Source: Rhodospirillales bacterium
GTDB lineage: Bacteria; Pseudomonadota; Alphaproteobacteria; Rhodospirillales; Casp-alpha2
Reading direction: 5' to 3'
Length of the DNA: 54,021 bases
Assembly: GCA_021775105.1 (NCBI GenBank)
Contig: JAJFIJ010000372.1
Coordinates: 1 to 54,021, forward strand
The notes under the pieces are model-generated. The model had not been told where the DNA came from, made no database searches, and saw nothing but the letters and a program-made list of their open reading frames with translations. Every line of letters starts with the position of its first letter. Position 1 is the stretch's first letter. A program made the translations under genes and the position numbers. Positions 9,350-17,703 of this stretch are shown piece after piece.

Positions 9350-11302
9350 TCAGATCTGTAACTCGGCAAGATTCTGAAACAGTTCGAGCGCTTCGGCATT
9401 GGCCAAAGCTTCCTTGTTTTTCACTTCCCGACCGTGAATGACGTCGCGGACCGCAAGCTCGGTAATCTTGCCGGATTTGGTGCGCGGGATATCGGCAACC
9501 TGAATGACTTTTGCCGGAACATGACGGGGCGTGCAGTTGTCACGGACCTGCTTTTTGATTTTTTCCGTCAGCTGCTCGTCAAGGGTCAGGCCGTCGACCA
9601 GAACGACAAACAGAATCACCCGGGTATCAAAATTCCAGTCCTGACCAATAACGATACTCTCCTCGACTTCTTCCAGACGCTCGACCTGACGATAGATTTC
9701 CGCCGTGCCGATACGCACACCACCCGGATTAAGCGTCGCATCCGAACGCCCGTAGACAACATAACCGCCGTGTTCCGTCCGCTCGATAAAATCGCCATGA
9801 CACCAGATGTTGGGAAACACATCAAAATAGGCGCTGTGATAGCGCGACCCGTCCGGGTCGTTGAGGAAGCCGGGCGGTACCGACGGAAAAGGGGTTTTGC
9901 AAACCAGTTCACCCTTTTCGCCAATCAGCGAATGTCCGTCATCGTCAAAAATATCAACATCCATCCCATAGACGGCCTGTTGCAACTCGCCACGCCAGAC
10001 CGGTTTGGTCGGATCTCCGGCAAGAAAACAGCCCATGATGTCCGTGCCCCCCGTCATCGAAACCAGATGAACGTCACTCTTGATCGCTTCATAGACAAAA
10101 TCAAAGCGTTCCGGTGCCAGCGCAGACCCGGTCGAGCAGATCATTCTGAGCGACCTCATCGGGTGGCTGTCAATCGGTCGTGTCCCGCTGTTATCAAGCG
10201 CTTCGAGAAACTTCGCCGAGGTGCCGAACAGGGTCGCTTTTTCTTCTTCTGCGTAATCAAACAGCGCCAGTGGCGATGGATAAAAGGGTGAGCCGTCATA
10301 CAGCAGAATGGTCGCGCCCCAGGTGATATTGGGAACCAGCCAGTTCCACATCATCCAGCCACAGGTGGTAAAGAAAAAGACCCGGTCTTCGGCCTTGATA
10401 TCGAAATGCAACGGTTGTTCGGACGCGTACTTCAGCAATGAGCCGCCGCAGGTGTGAACAATACATTTGGGCGCACCCGTGGTGCCTGACGAAAACATGA
10501 TATACAGCGGGTGGTCGAAGGGTAGCTGGACGTATGCAATGTCCTGCGGCTGCCAGGGTGATGTCAGACGGTCCCAGTGAACCCCGTGAGGGATTGCAGA
10601 GACATCCATCTTTTCGCCGATGTAATCAAACACAACGACTTTCTCAAGGGTCGGCAACTGAGCGGCAATCTCAGCCAGCTTTCCGAGACTGTCGTGGGTT
10701 TTGCCATTGTAATGATAACCATCAGCCGCGAACAAAACTCTGGGTTCGATCTGCTCAAACCTGTCGAGCACGCCGCGCACGCCGAAATCAGGTGAACAGG
10801 ACGACCACACCGCACCAAGGCTGGTTGCCGCCAGCATGGCGATAATGGTTTCAGGCATGTTAGGGACAAACCCTGCAACCTTGTCGCCTGCCTTGAGTCC
10901 CATCTCCTGAAGGGCCTGAGCCATGCGGGAGACTTCATCATGAAGCTGATCATGCGTCAGATGACGGACAACCTTGTCTTCGCCATGAAAAACGATTGCG
11001 TCCCGCTTTCCGCGATGACGAAGAAGGTTTTCTGCAAAATTGAAGCGGGCTTCGGGAAACCATCTGGCTCCCGGCATTTTTTCAGCATCCTCCAGAACCG
11101 GTCCCTCCCAGCCCTCGCCGATCAGTCCGAGATCGTTGACCAGACTGGGCCAGAATTTGTCGGGCTGCTCAACCGAAAATTGCCACAGCGCATCGGAATC
11201 AGGAATCGGGATGCCCCAGTCCCGTTCGACCTTACCCATAAATTGCGCGACATTGGTCTCTGCAATACGGTCTGCACCTGGCTGCCAAAGCGGTTCACTC
11301 AC
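9350..11302 (-). CDS. aacS: Acetoacetyl-CoA synthetase
   Basis: 650-aa AMP-forming ligase that activates acetoacetate with CoA, feeding ketone bodies or PHB breakdown products into acetyl-CoA. Features include the AacS/Acs N-terminal stretch, the P-loop FSSGTTGAPKCIVH, the region TGGTDIMGCF typical of AacS, DIPRTKSGKITELAVR with the catalytic Lys near the C-terminus, and length close to the usual 650 residues. The frame is open to an ATG at 11338, but the GTG at 11302 is preferred: GGGGAGGAG lies 7-8 nt upstream and homologs start near SEPLWQP. It is convergent with the EEP gene. Confidence 0.93.
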   Translation of the reverse strand: MSEPLWQPGADRIAETNVAQFMGKVERDWGIPIPDSDALWQFSVEQPDKFWPSLVNDLGLIGEGWEGPVLEDAEKMPGARWFPEARFNFAENLLRHRGKRDAIVFHGEDKVVRHLTHDQLHDEVSRMAQALQEMGLKAGDKVAGFVPNMPETIIAMLAATSLGAVWSSCSPDFGVRGVLDRFEQIEPRVLFAADGYHYNGKTHDSLGKLAEIAAQLPTLEKVVVFDYIGEKMDVSAIPHGVHWDRLTSPWQPQDIAYVQLPFDHPLYIMFSSGTTGAPKCIVHTCGGSLLKYASEQPLHFDIKAEDRVFFFTTCGWMMWNWLVPNITWGATILLYDGSPFYPSPLALFDYAEEEKATLFGTSAKFLEALDNSGTRPIDSHPMRSLRMICSTGSALAPERFDFVYEAIKSDVHLVSMTGGTDIMGCFLAGDPTKPVWRGELQQAVYGMDVDIFDDDGHSLIGEKGELVCKTPFPSVPPGFLNDPDGSRYHSAYFDVFPNIWCHGDFIERTEHGGYVVYGRSDATLNPGGVRIGTAEIYRQVERLEEVEESIVIGQDWNFDTRVILFVVLVDGLTLDEQLTEKIKKQVRDNCTPRHVPAKVIQVADIPRTKSGKITELAVRDVIHGREVKNKEALANAEALELFQNLAELQI

Positions 11303-11363
11303 GCCCTGCTCCTCCCCTGATTTTTTCGAGCAGGTCACAGTATGTGGGGTAAGGCAGAGCGGT

Positions 11364-11696
11364 TCAAGCTGCGGGTTTGTCTAAAAACCGCCGCGCCATT
11401 TCACGATGTTCGTCGGTGATGTGAGCGGCCATGGTCCGCCACATGGCCCAGAAAACGGCGGCATCATCTGTATACCCGAAAGCCAGCAAAAAATCGGGGA
11501 TCGCATCTATCGGGGTGATAAAGTAGGCGAGGGCGGCGATGATTGCTGCCTTCACATGTTTTGGCGTTTTTGCATCGACGGCACAGCAATACGCTGCCGC
11601 CGCTTCTTCGGCAAACGGGATTTTGCCCATGGTCCTGGCGACCTTCGACTTGAAATCGCGGCGGACCAGACGTTCGTTATCATCGGTATCAACCAT
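11364..11696 (-). CDS. DUF1232 (YkvA-like) small membrane protein
   Basis: 110-aa protein with the DUF1232 core AALAYFITPIDAIPDFLLAFGYTDDAAV, a short hydrophobic helical hairpin containing the invariant PxDxIPD. Function of the family is unknown. The open frame extends to 11774, but the ATG at 11696 is preceded by GGAG and begins MVDTDDNERLV, a more plausible start. The gene lies between rocD and aacS on the same strand. Confidence 0.8.
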   Translation of the reverse strand: MVDTDDNERLVRRDFKSKVARTMGKIPFAEEAAAAYCCAVDAKTPKHVKAAIIAALAYFITPIDAIPDFLLAFGYTDDAAVFWAMWRTMAAHITDEHREMARRFLDKPAA

Positions 11697-11775
11697 GCTC
11701 CGCTGATCATAACGATATCGAACCGGGCGCGACAACAATCCTTGTGTCCGGGACACCCCGTCACATGGCGTCACC

Positions 11776-12993
11776 TCAGGCGGTGCGCAGAACCTGCTCC
11801 GTGGTTTCCAGAATCCAGTCTATCTGGTCGCGGTTGATCATCAGCGGCGGTGCAAACCGAAGCGTATTCTGGTGTGTTTCCTTGCACAGCAATCCAGCCT
11901 TCTGAAAGGCCTCACTGAACCGTCGGGCGCCGCCTGCATCTTCGTGAAATTCGACGGCAATCATCAGGCCCCGACCGCGCACATCCTTGATCTGGTTGGT
12001 CCGCAGTTTTTCCAGCTCATTCAGAAAATAGTCGCCCTGTTCGGCCGCATTTTCAATCATGCCTTCATCGATGAGCGCTTTCAGTGCCGCGCGGGCGACT
12101 GCGCAGGCCAACGGGTTGCCGCCAAACGTCGAGCCATGCTGACCCGGTTTCAACACCCCCAGCACCTCGGTATTCGACAGCACTGCCGACATCGGGTAGA
12201 AGCCGCCGGTCAAAGCCTTGCCGATTAACGTCACGTCGGCTTCGATGCCCGCATGCTGTTCGGCAAAGAGCGTCCCGGTACGACCAAGGCCGGTCTGAAT
12301 TTCGTCGAGAATCAGCGTCACATTATGCAGGGTGCAAAGCTCTCTGGCGCGTTTCAGATAGCCTTCCGGCGGGATGATAACCCCGGCTTCGCCCTGAATC
12401 GGCTCGACCAGAAAACCGACCGTATTCGCCGTGATTGCCTTTTCAAGCGCATCCGCATCGCCATAGGGAACAACCTTGAAACCGGGCGTGAACGGCCCGA
12501 AACCGGTGCGTGCGGCGGGGTCCGTACTGAACCCGACAATTGTTATGGTGCGACCATGAAAGCCGTCGGCGCAGACAATGATTTCAGCCTGATCTTCGGC
12601 TACACCTTTGACTTCATACCCCCACTTGCGGACGGCCTTGATCGCCGTTTCGACAGCTTCTGCACCGCTGTTCATGGGCAGAACCTTGTGCGAATTTGTC
12701 AACGCACAGATCTCTTCATAAAACTTTGGCAGTTGGTCATTGCGAAAAGCTCTCGACGTCAGCGGCAGGCGGGCGGCCTGCTCAACCAGTGCGGCATGAA
12801 TTTTCGGGTGACAATGGCCCTGGTTGACGGCGGAATAGGCCGACAGGCAATCGAGATAACGCTTTCCGTCGACATCCCAGACATATACGCCCTCGCCGCG
12901 GGTCAGGACGACGTCAAGGGGATGATAGTTGTGTGCCCCCAGTCTGGATTCAACTTCAATCATTTGCTCGGCGGTTGGATGGATGGCGTTCAT
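11776..12993 (-). CDS. rocD: Ornithine--oxo-acid aminotransferase
   Basis: 405-aa PLP-dependent class-III aminotransferase converting ornithine plus 2-oxoglutarate to glutamate-5-semialdehyde and glutamate. The PLP lysine is Lys259 in LIGKALTGG, and Asp230 (LILDEIQTG) contacts the pyridine nitrogen. [11 protein letters not shown] and [12 protein letters not shown] are ornithine aminotransferase hallmarks. It follows the arginase gene by 17 bp on the same strand, giving the two-step route arginine to ornithine to glutamate semialdehyde. A divergent Lrp-type gene is the probable regulator of the pair. Confidence 0.95.
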   Translation of the reverse strand: MNAIHPTAEQMIEVESRLGAHNYHPLDVVLTRGEGVYVWDVDGKRYLDCLSAYSAVNQGHCHPKIHAALVEQAARLPLTSRAFRNDQLPKFYEEICALTNSHKVLPMNSGAEAVETAIKAVRKWGYEVKGVAEDQAEIIVCADGFHGRTITIVGFSTDPAARTGFGPFTPGFKVVPYGDADALEKAITANTVGFLVEPIQGEAGVIIPPEGYLKRARELCTLHNVTLILDEIQTGLGRTGTLFAEQHAGIEADVTLIGKALTGGFYPMSAVLSNTEVLGVLKPGQHGSTFGGNPLACAVARAALKALIDEGMIENAAEQGDYFLNELEKLRTNQIKDVRGRGLMIAVEFHEDAGGARRFSEAFQKAGLLCKETHQNTLRFAPPLMINRDQIDWILETTEQVLRTA

Positions 12994-13010
12994 TGCTGTC
13001 TCCTGTCGGG

Positions 13011-13973
13011 TTAACTGGCTTCCAGAAAATGTGTATGGCGGCTGAGGATCTGTTCGCCGAACAGGCTTTTCACCAGATCGACAACCAGCTCAGCGCTTTG
13101 ATTGCGTTCGTCAAAGGCCGGATTAAGCTCCATGATATCGAGCGACCCCATGAGGCCCGATTCATAGATCATCTCCATGCAAAGCTGTGCTTCGCGGTAA
13201 GTCGGACCGCCCTTGACCGTGGTGCCGACGCCGGGCGCGATTGAGGGGTCGAGAAAATCAACATCGAAACTGACATGCAGATGACCGCCGCGCCGGTCGA
13301 GTTTTTTCAGCACATCTTCCATGCTCCGGCGCATGCCGCGCTCGTCGATACGGCGCATGTCATGAACCTCAAGCCCGCTTTCAACGATCATGCGCTTTTC
13401 AACCGCATCAACAGAGCGGATGCCAAGCTGAATGATGTGAGCCGGATCGAGCATCGGCCTGGACCGGCCAATATCCGTTAACAGGTCAGGGCCACAACCG
13501 GAGATGACGGCAACCGGCATGCCGTGAATATTGCCCGATGGCGAGGTTCCCGGTGTGTTGAAATCAGCGTGCGCATCAAGCCACAGAACGCTGAGTGGTC
13601 TGCCCTGATCGGCGCAATGATGTGCCGCAGCGGCGATTGACCCGATGGCGAGCGAATGGTCACCCCCCATCAGGATCGGGAAAGACCCCGAGCTGAGAGT
13701 TGAATAGCAGGCATCGCGGACAGACCGGCACCATTCAGATGTTTCCGCCAGGTGGCGGTAACCGTCTACGGGATGGGCATCAGGATTGCTCGGGCCGACA
13801 AGATTTCCCTGATCGTGAACCTCAAATCCCATAAGGCTCAGCGCCGCTTGCAACCCGGCCACGCGCAATGCTTCCGGCCCCATCGACCCGCCACGATGAC
13901 CCGCACCGATATCCGTTGGCGCACCAATCAGGGAAACGGAATGTGAGTTGGGGCGAAAAGTCATTACCAGCAC
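13011..13973 (-). CDS. rocF: Arginase
   Basis: 320-aa ureohydrolase splitting arginine into ornithine and urea. The binuclear manganese ligands are all present: His106 (GGDHS), Asp132, His134 and Asp136 (LDAHADFN), Asp236 and Asp238 (FDVDFLDP). SIGGDHS-like and SGNIHGMP substrate loops are intact. The start is ambiguous between the ATG at 13973 and the next ATG 9 bp in. It is the promoter-proximal gene of a rocF-rocD pair and is divergent from an Lrp/AsnC regulator gene. Confidence 0.95.
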   Translation of the reverse strand: MLVMTFRPNSHSVSLIGAPTDIGAGHRGGSMGPEALRVAGLQAALSLMGFEVHDQGNLVGPSNPDAHPVDGYRHLAETSEWCRSVRDACYSTLSSGSFPILMGGDHSLAIGSIAAAAHHCADQGRPLSVLWLDAHADFNTPGTSPSGNIHGMPVAVISGCGPDLLTDIGRSRPMLDPAHIIQLGIRSVDAVEKRMIVESGLEVHDMRRIDERGMRRSMEDVLKKLDRRGGHLHVSFDVDFLDPSIAPGVGTTVKGGPTYREAQLCMEMIYESGLMGSLDIMELNPAFDERNQSAELVVDLVKSLFGEQILSRHTHFLEAS

Positions 13974-14050
13974 CTCAGAAAAATGATGCTGGAAAGTAAC
14001 CTGTAAACGATGAAATGTGTTCGCGTATTTGCCCCGGACGCACTACACTA

Positions 14051-14067
14051 ATGCAAGATTCTTGCAT
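14051..14067. promoter_or_regulatory. Palindromic operator between rocF and the Lrp-type regulator
   Basis: ATGCAAGATTCTTGCAT is a perfect 7-bp inverted repeat with a 3-bp centre. It lies in the 100-bp gap between the divergent rocF and lrp-like genes, 20 bp upstream of the regulator start. Its length and dyad symmetry fit an Lrp/AsnC-family site, so it is the best candidate for autoregulation and arginine-responsive control. This is inferred from position only. Confidence 0.55.
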
Positions 14068-14087
14068 GAAACGGGGTGTGCGCCACC

Positions 14088-14579
14088 ATGTCTGCCAGGT
14101 TTGACTTCATGGACAAAAAGATTTTGCAGGCCTTGCAGACAGATGGGCGCATGTCGAATGCCAGGTTGGCTGAACAGGTCAATCTTTCACAAAGCCAGTG
14201 CCTCAGGAGATTGCGCGATCTGGAAGAGCGTGGTCTGATTGATGGCTATGCTGCACGCCTCAATCGCAAAAACATTGGACTCGGCGTCATGGCCATCGTT
14301 CTGGTAACGCTGGAAACCAACTCTGAGAAAGGCGGCGAATTGCTGCGTAAATTTGCCCGCGACAACGCCGAAGTTATTGAATGCCACGGCACAGCGGGAC
14401 CGGCCGATTACATTCTGCGGATCGTCAGCCCGGACATTGAAAGTTACAGTTATTTTCTGACCCAGCGCTTGAGTACCTGCGAAGGCGTTGTAAAAACGCA
14501 GTCCCACCTGTTGATGGAATACGTCAAGGAAGGTCAGGGTTATCCGCTGGACCAGATGCTGGACAGCAAACAATCGTAA
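14088..14579 (+). CDS. Lrp/AsnC-family transcriptional regulator
   Basis: 163-aa feast/famine regulator. An N-terminal winged HTH (residues ~5-60: FMDKKILQALQTDGRMSN, LSQSQCLRRLRDLEERG) is followed by a RAM ligand-binding domain (YAARLNRKNIGLGVMAIVLV to the C-terminus). A GTG at 14076 in the same frame is an alternative start; the ATG at 14088 gives the usual family length. Divergent placement next to arginase and ornithine aminotransferase suggests it controls arginine catabolism, like the Lrp-type PutR and ArgP analogues of other Alphaproteobacteria. The effector is not known. Confidence 0.9.
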   Translation: MSARFDFMDKKILQALQTDGRMSNARLAEQVNLSQSQCLRRLRDLEERGLIDGYAARLNRKNIGLGVMAIVLVTLETNSEKGGELLRKFARDNAEVIECHGTAGPADYILRIVSPDIESYSYFLTQRLSTCEGVVKTQSHLLMEYVKEGQGYPLDQMLDSKQS

Positions 14580-14603
14580 ATCTCTAAAGTTGAGGATCGG
14601 AAT

Positions 14604-15365
14604 ATGGATGTAAACGGTGTAGCGGCAATCGTCACAGGCGCGGCATCAGGGTTGGGGGCGGCGACGGCACGCGCTCTCGCGGGTGCCGGTGCAAAGGTGG
14701 CGTTACTTGATATGAACGTTGCCGCCGCGGCCGAGGTGGCTGGTGAAATTGGCGGCATCGCCGTTCAATGTGATGTCGCAGATGTCATCAGTGCCGAAAC
14801 CGCCGTGCGCGACGCACGCGACATTCATGGCCCGGCGCGTATCGCCGTCAGTTGTGCCGGCATCGCCCCGCCGGCGAAAATTGTCGGTCGAGACGGGCCG
14901 CAGGAGCTGGCAACATTTGCCCAGACCATCAACATCAATCTGATTGGTACGTTCAATATCTTGCGCCTGGCAGCCGCCGACATGAAAGCGCTTGACCCGC
15001 TGGATGGTGGCGAGCGCGGACTGATCGTCAACACTGCCTCAATAGCCGCGTTTGAAGGCCAGATCGGGCAGGCGGCCTATTCGGCATCCAAGGGCGGCGT
15101 TGCCTCCATGACCTTGCCGGCGGCGCGCGAATTTTCGCGCTCCGGAATTCGCGTCATGACAATTGCCCCCGGTATTTTTGGCACACCGATGCTGTTCGGA
15201 TTGCCGGATGAGATACAGAACAGCCTGGGCCAGCAAGTTCCCTTTCCATCCCGCCTGGGTGATGCGGCGGAATATGCCAAGCTGGTTCTTCATATCGCCG
15301 ACAACATGATGCTCAATGGTGAAGTCATCCGTCTCGACGGCGCTTTGCGTTTGCCACCGATCTGA
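14604..15365 (+). CDS. Short-chain dehydrogenase, 3-hydroxyacyl-CoA dehydrogenase type II-like
   Basis: 253-aa SDR with the cofactor motif TGAASGLG (residues 11-18), LDMN after beta-2 (NAD preference), VSCAGIAPP, catalytic Ser in NTASIAAFEGQ and the YSASK active-site pair. The arrangement FEGQIGQAAYSASKGG and the PxxFGTPM loop are typical of the HSD17B10/HADH2 group, which oxidises short 3-hydroxyacyl-CoAs. It follows the Lrp gene by 24 bp and could be co-transcribed. Exact substrate chain length is not predictable. Confidence 0.88.
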   Translation: MDVNGVAAIVTGAASGLGAATARALAGAGAKVALLDMNVAAAAEVAGEIGGIAVQCDVADVISAETAVRDARDIHGPARIAVSCAGIAPPAKIVGRDGPQELATFAQTININLIGTFNILRLAAADMKALDPLDGGERGLIVNTASIAAFEGQIGQAAYSASKGGVASMTLPAAREFSRSGIRVMTIAPGIFGTPMLFGLPDEIQNSLGQQVPFPSRLGDAAEYAKLVLHIADNMMLNGEVIRLDGALRLPPI

Positions 15366-15371
15366 TTATCG

Positions 15372-16160
15372 ATGCACCTGCTGCTGATCCTCGCCGGGTT
15401 TGTTTTTGCGACTGCGGCCAATGGCGAGCCGGTTTCACTTTATCAACGCATAAAAGATAAAACACCGGTCGACGCAGAGCGGGTCATCGTCGATGCCCAA
15501 AAAGCACCCTGGCGGGCGGTTGGCCGGATTAACCGGACCACCGGCGGCCATTGCACGGCGACCGTGGTCGGCCCAAAACTGGTTTTGACGGTCGCTCATT
15601 GCCTGTGGATACAGAAACAGCAACGCCGACACAGGCTTGAGACGTTGAGGTTCGTTGCCGGATGGCAGCGCGGCAAATACCTGTTCGCCTCCCGGATCAA
15701 GGCGTTTTTCATCGCCCCGGGGTTTGTTGTCAAAAACCCCAAAATCAGAGGCCTGACAAATCGTGACTGGGCGCTGGTTGTTCTTGAAAATGACCCTGTT
15801 CCGATTACTGGTCTTGTGCAACCAGAACTTCTTGATCCCGTCAAGCTGGCTTCTCTTCTGAAAGCAAAAACAAAATTCATACAGGCCGGTTACAGTATCG
15901 ATAGCAAGGAAGTTCTGACAGCCCATCCCGATTGCGCGGTCTGGCGGTATGAACCCAAACGGCCGCTGATCACGCATGACTGCAAGGTATTACCCGGCGA
16001 TTCAGGTTCGCCCATTGTTTACGAAGCCGCCCCCGGCGATATACGCCTGATCGGCATCCATGCCGGATCGTTACATGATCGTCGGGTCGAGAAGGGTTTC
16101 ATGGTGCCGACGGCAAGTTTCCTGCCGAAAATGAAACAGATGCTCAAACAGTTGCGCTGA
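15372..16160 (+). CDS. Secreted trypsin-like serine protease
   Basis: 262-aa protein with an N-terminal signal peptide (residues 1-18, cleavage near ANG-EP) and a chymotrypsin-fold domain. The triad is His76 (TVAHCLW), Asp132 (NRDWALVVL) and Ser211 (PGDSGSPI). Cys61/Cys77 and Cys188/Cys204 are placed for disulfides, which fits the periplasm or outside. It begins 6 bp after the SDR stop, and its 3' end overlaps the convergent receiver gene by 17 bp. Natural substrate unknown. Confidence 0.88.
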   Translation: MHLLLILAGFVFATAANGEPVSLYQRIKDKTPVDAERVIVDAQKAPWRAVGRINRTTGGHCTATVVGPKLVLTVAHCLWIQKQQRRHRLETLRFVAGWQRGKYLFASRIKAFFIAPGFVVKNPKIRGLTNRDWALVVLENDPVPITGLVQPELLDPVKLASLLKAKTKFIQAGYSIDSKEVLTAHPDCAVWRYEPKRPLITHDCKVLPGDSGSPIVYEAAPGDIRLIGIHAGSLHDRRVEKGFMVPTASFLPKMKQMLKQLR

Positions 16161-16503
16161 TCACGCGCCCGAACAGGGTCAACAATTCAGCCATCCTGAA
16201 CGGTTTCAGTAAAGTGTGTGTGGCGCCGAGCTTGGAGCTGTTTTTCAGGTATTGCGGATTACCGGACATGGCGATTACCGGAATGGTCGGGGCCAGTTTT
16301 CGAATCTCCATAATCGCTTCGATTCCCTCGCCATCTTCCATGACGATATCCGTAAGCACGACATCGGGTTGCTCGGAATGGAACAGGGCAAGGCCGGTAT
16401 TTCCATTTTCCGCTTCCCTTACCTGATGACCCGCCGCAACAAGACCGTCGCGCAAATGTCTGCGCAGCAGTTCGTCATCCTCCATCACCAGCACCGATAT
16501 CAT
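16144..16503 (-). CDS. Stand-alone response regulator receiver domain
   Basis: 119-aa CheY-like protein made of a single receiver domain. The acidic pocket Asp9/Asp10 (VMEDDELL), phospho-acceptor Asp52 (VLTDIVMEDG), Ser80 (IAMSGNP) and Lys100 (LLKPF) are all present, so it should be phosphorylatable. No output domain and no partner kinase gene is adjacent. The 3' end overlaps the protease gene on the other strand. Confidence 0.88.
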   Translation of the reverse strand: MISVLVMEDDELLRRHLRDGLVAAGHQVREAENGNTGLALFHSEQPDVVLTDIVMEDGEGIEAIMEIRKLAPTIPVIAMSGNPQYLKNSSKLGATHTLLKPFRMAELLTLFGRVISATV

Positions 16504-16629
16504 GGTCCAACCCTAGCCCTCAAAAGACAGAACCCAAATTCACCAATGATCAATTTATCGCGAGGACAGGTTTCCGGGCTCCTCAGGTTGATTTGCCGCG
16601 ATCCAGAGCCTGCATCAGGGTTGATACAA

Positions 16630-17480
16630 TCACATCCTGGCGCAGCCAGACTCCGGCCAGACCATTAACCCAACCAGAGCCCCACCAAAAATCGGCCAGC
16701 TCAGGCCGAAAACCTCGGCGGCCAGACCAAGAACAAACGCCCCGATCCCGGCACCACCGATATGGATAATCCCGTAAAGGCTGAGTACCCGACCCCGCAT
16801 TCCGGCAGGGGTAATGAGATGAAGGGTCGATTGCATGCCGATTCCGGCAATAACCATTCCGGCCCCGGCGAGAACCGTGAACGGCAGGGCGATACTGAAC
16901 GAAGACGTCGCGATCAGTCCGATATTGGCGATCACCGCCGTCAGCGTTCCCAGCAGTGCCACTCTTGACTGATCCCCCATGCTGCCCCGCCCGGCCATCC
17001 AGAACCCGCCCAACAGGGCGCCGATACCAAACGATGCGGTCAGAGCGGCAAACCCGTCGACACCTTTAAGAAACACGTCGGACGTCAGCCCCGGCAGCAA
17101 ATCGATGATCGGACGAAGACATAATGATCCGGTTGTCGTCACCGCAACAATCAGCCCGATTGTTCGGTCCTGACAGACAAACACCAGCCCTTCACGAATA
17201 TCCTGAAAAATTGAGCGGCGATTGCCGGTATTTTTGTTTGTCTGTTGTTCGGGTAGTTCAAGCGACAACAGGGCGGCAATCAGGGCCAGATAGGTAAGCC
17301 CGTTGATGGCAAACGAGGCATTGATGCTCCACAGACTTATGCTCAGGGTCGAGGCAACCGGCCCGAGAAAACGCGCTGCATCCAGGTGCCGGTCAACGAC
17401 ACCTCGTTGCCCGTTATATATTTTGCGAAGTTGGGCTCTTTCAGAGTCAGCCGGATGCCGTGAAGGCCTGTGTGCGTCAT
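16630..17480 (-). pseudogene. MFS transporter (EntS/MFS_3 type) pseudogene with internal out-of-frame deletion
   Basis: From the ATG at 17480 one frame reads MTHTGLHGIRLTLK, then KYITGNEVSLTGTWMQRV, the standard first-helix start of MFS_3 transporters, and hits a stop about 60 bp later. The continuing ORF (to 16630) picks up in another frame with ARFLGPVASTLSIS, which in homologs lies after helix 4, and runs through helices 5-12. Roughly 140 codons encoding helices 1-4 are missing, with a frame change at the junction near 17360-17375. The coding half keeps good hydrophobic segments, so the lesion seems recent. A transporter is unlikely to be made. Confidence 0.75.
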
Positions 17481-17703
17481 ATCCAATACCCGGTGCGATC
17501 ATTCGGAGGCGCGAGAATCAAGGCATTGTATACAATAATTCGAAACCGCCCCGAATAATTACTACACGCTGTCATCTGTCAACTGAGCCGCAGCGTCTGA
17601 CATACTCATTCACAGATAAAAAGGACCGGAATCTGGCTATATCTTCGTATTGAGGGTAGGCTTTCCGTCTCGTTATCCTGATCAACCGGAAAAGTAAATT
17701 TGC

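Noticed and set aside
9434-10291. 285-codon open frame on the + strand
   Set aside because: Antisense to aacS, no motif, composition typical of a shadow frame.
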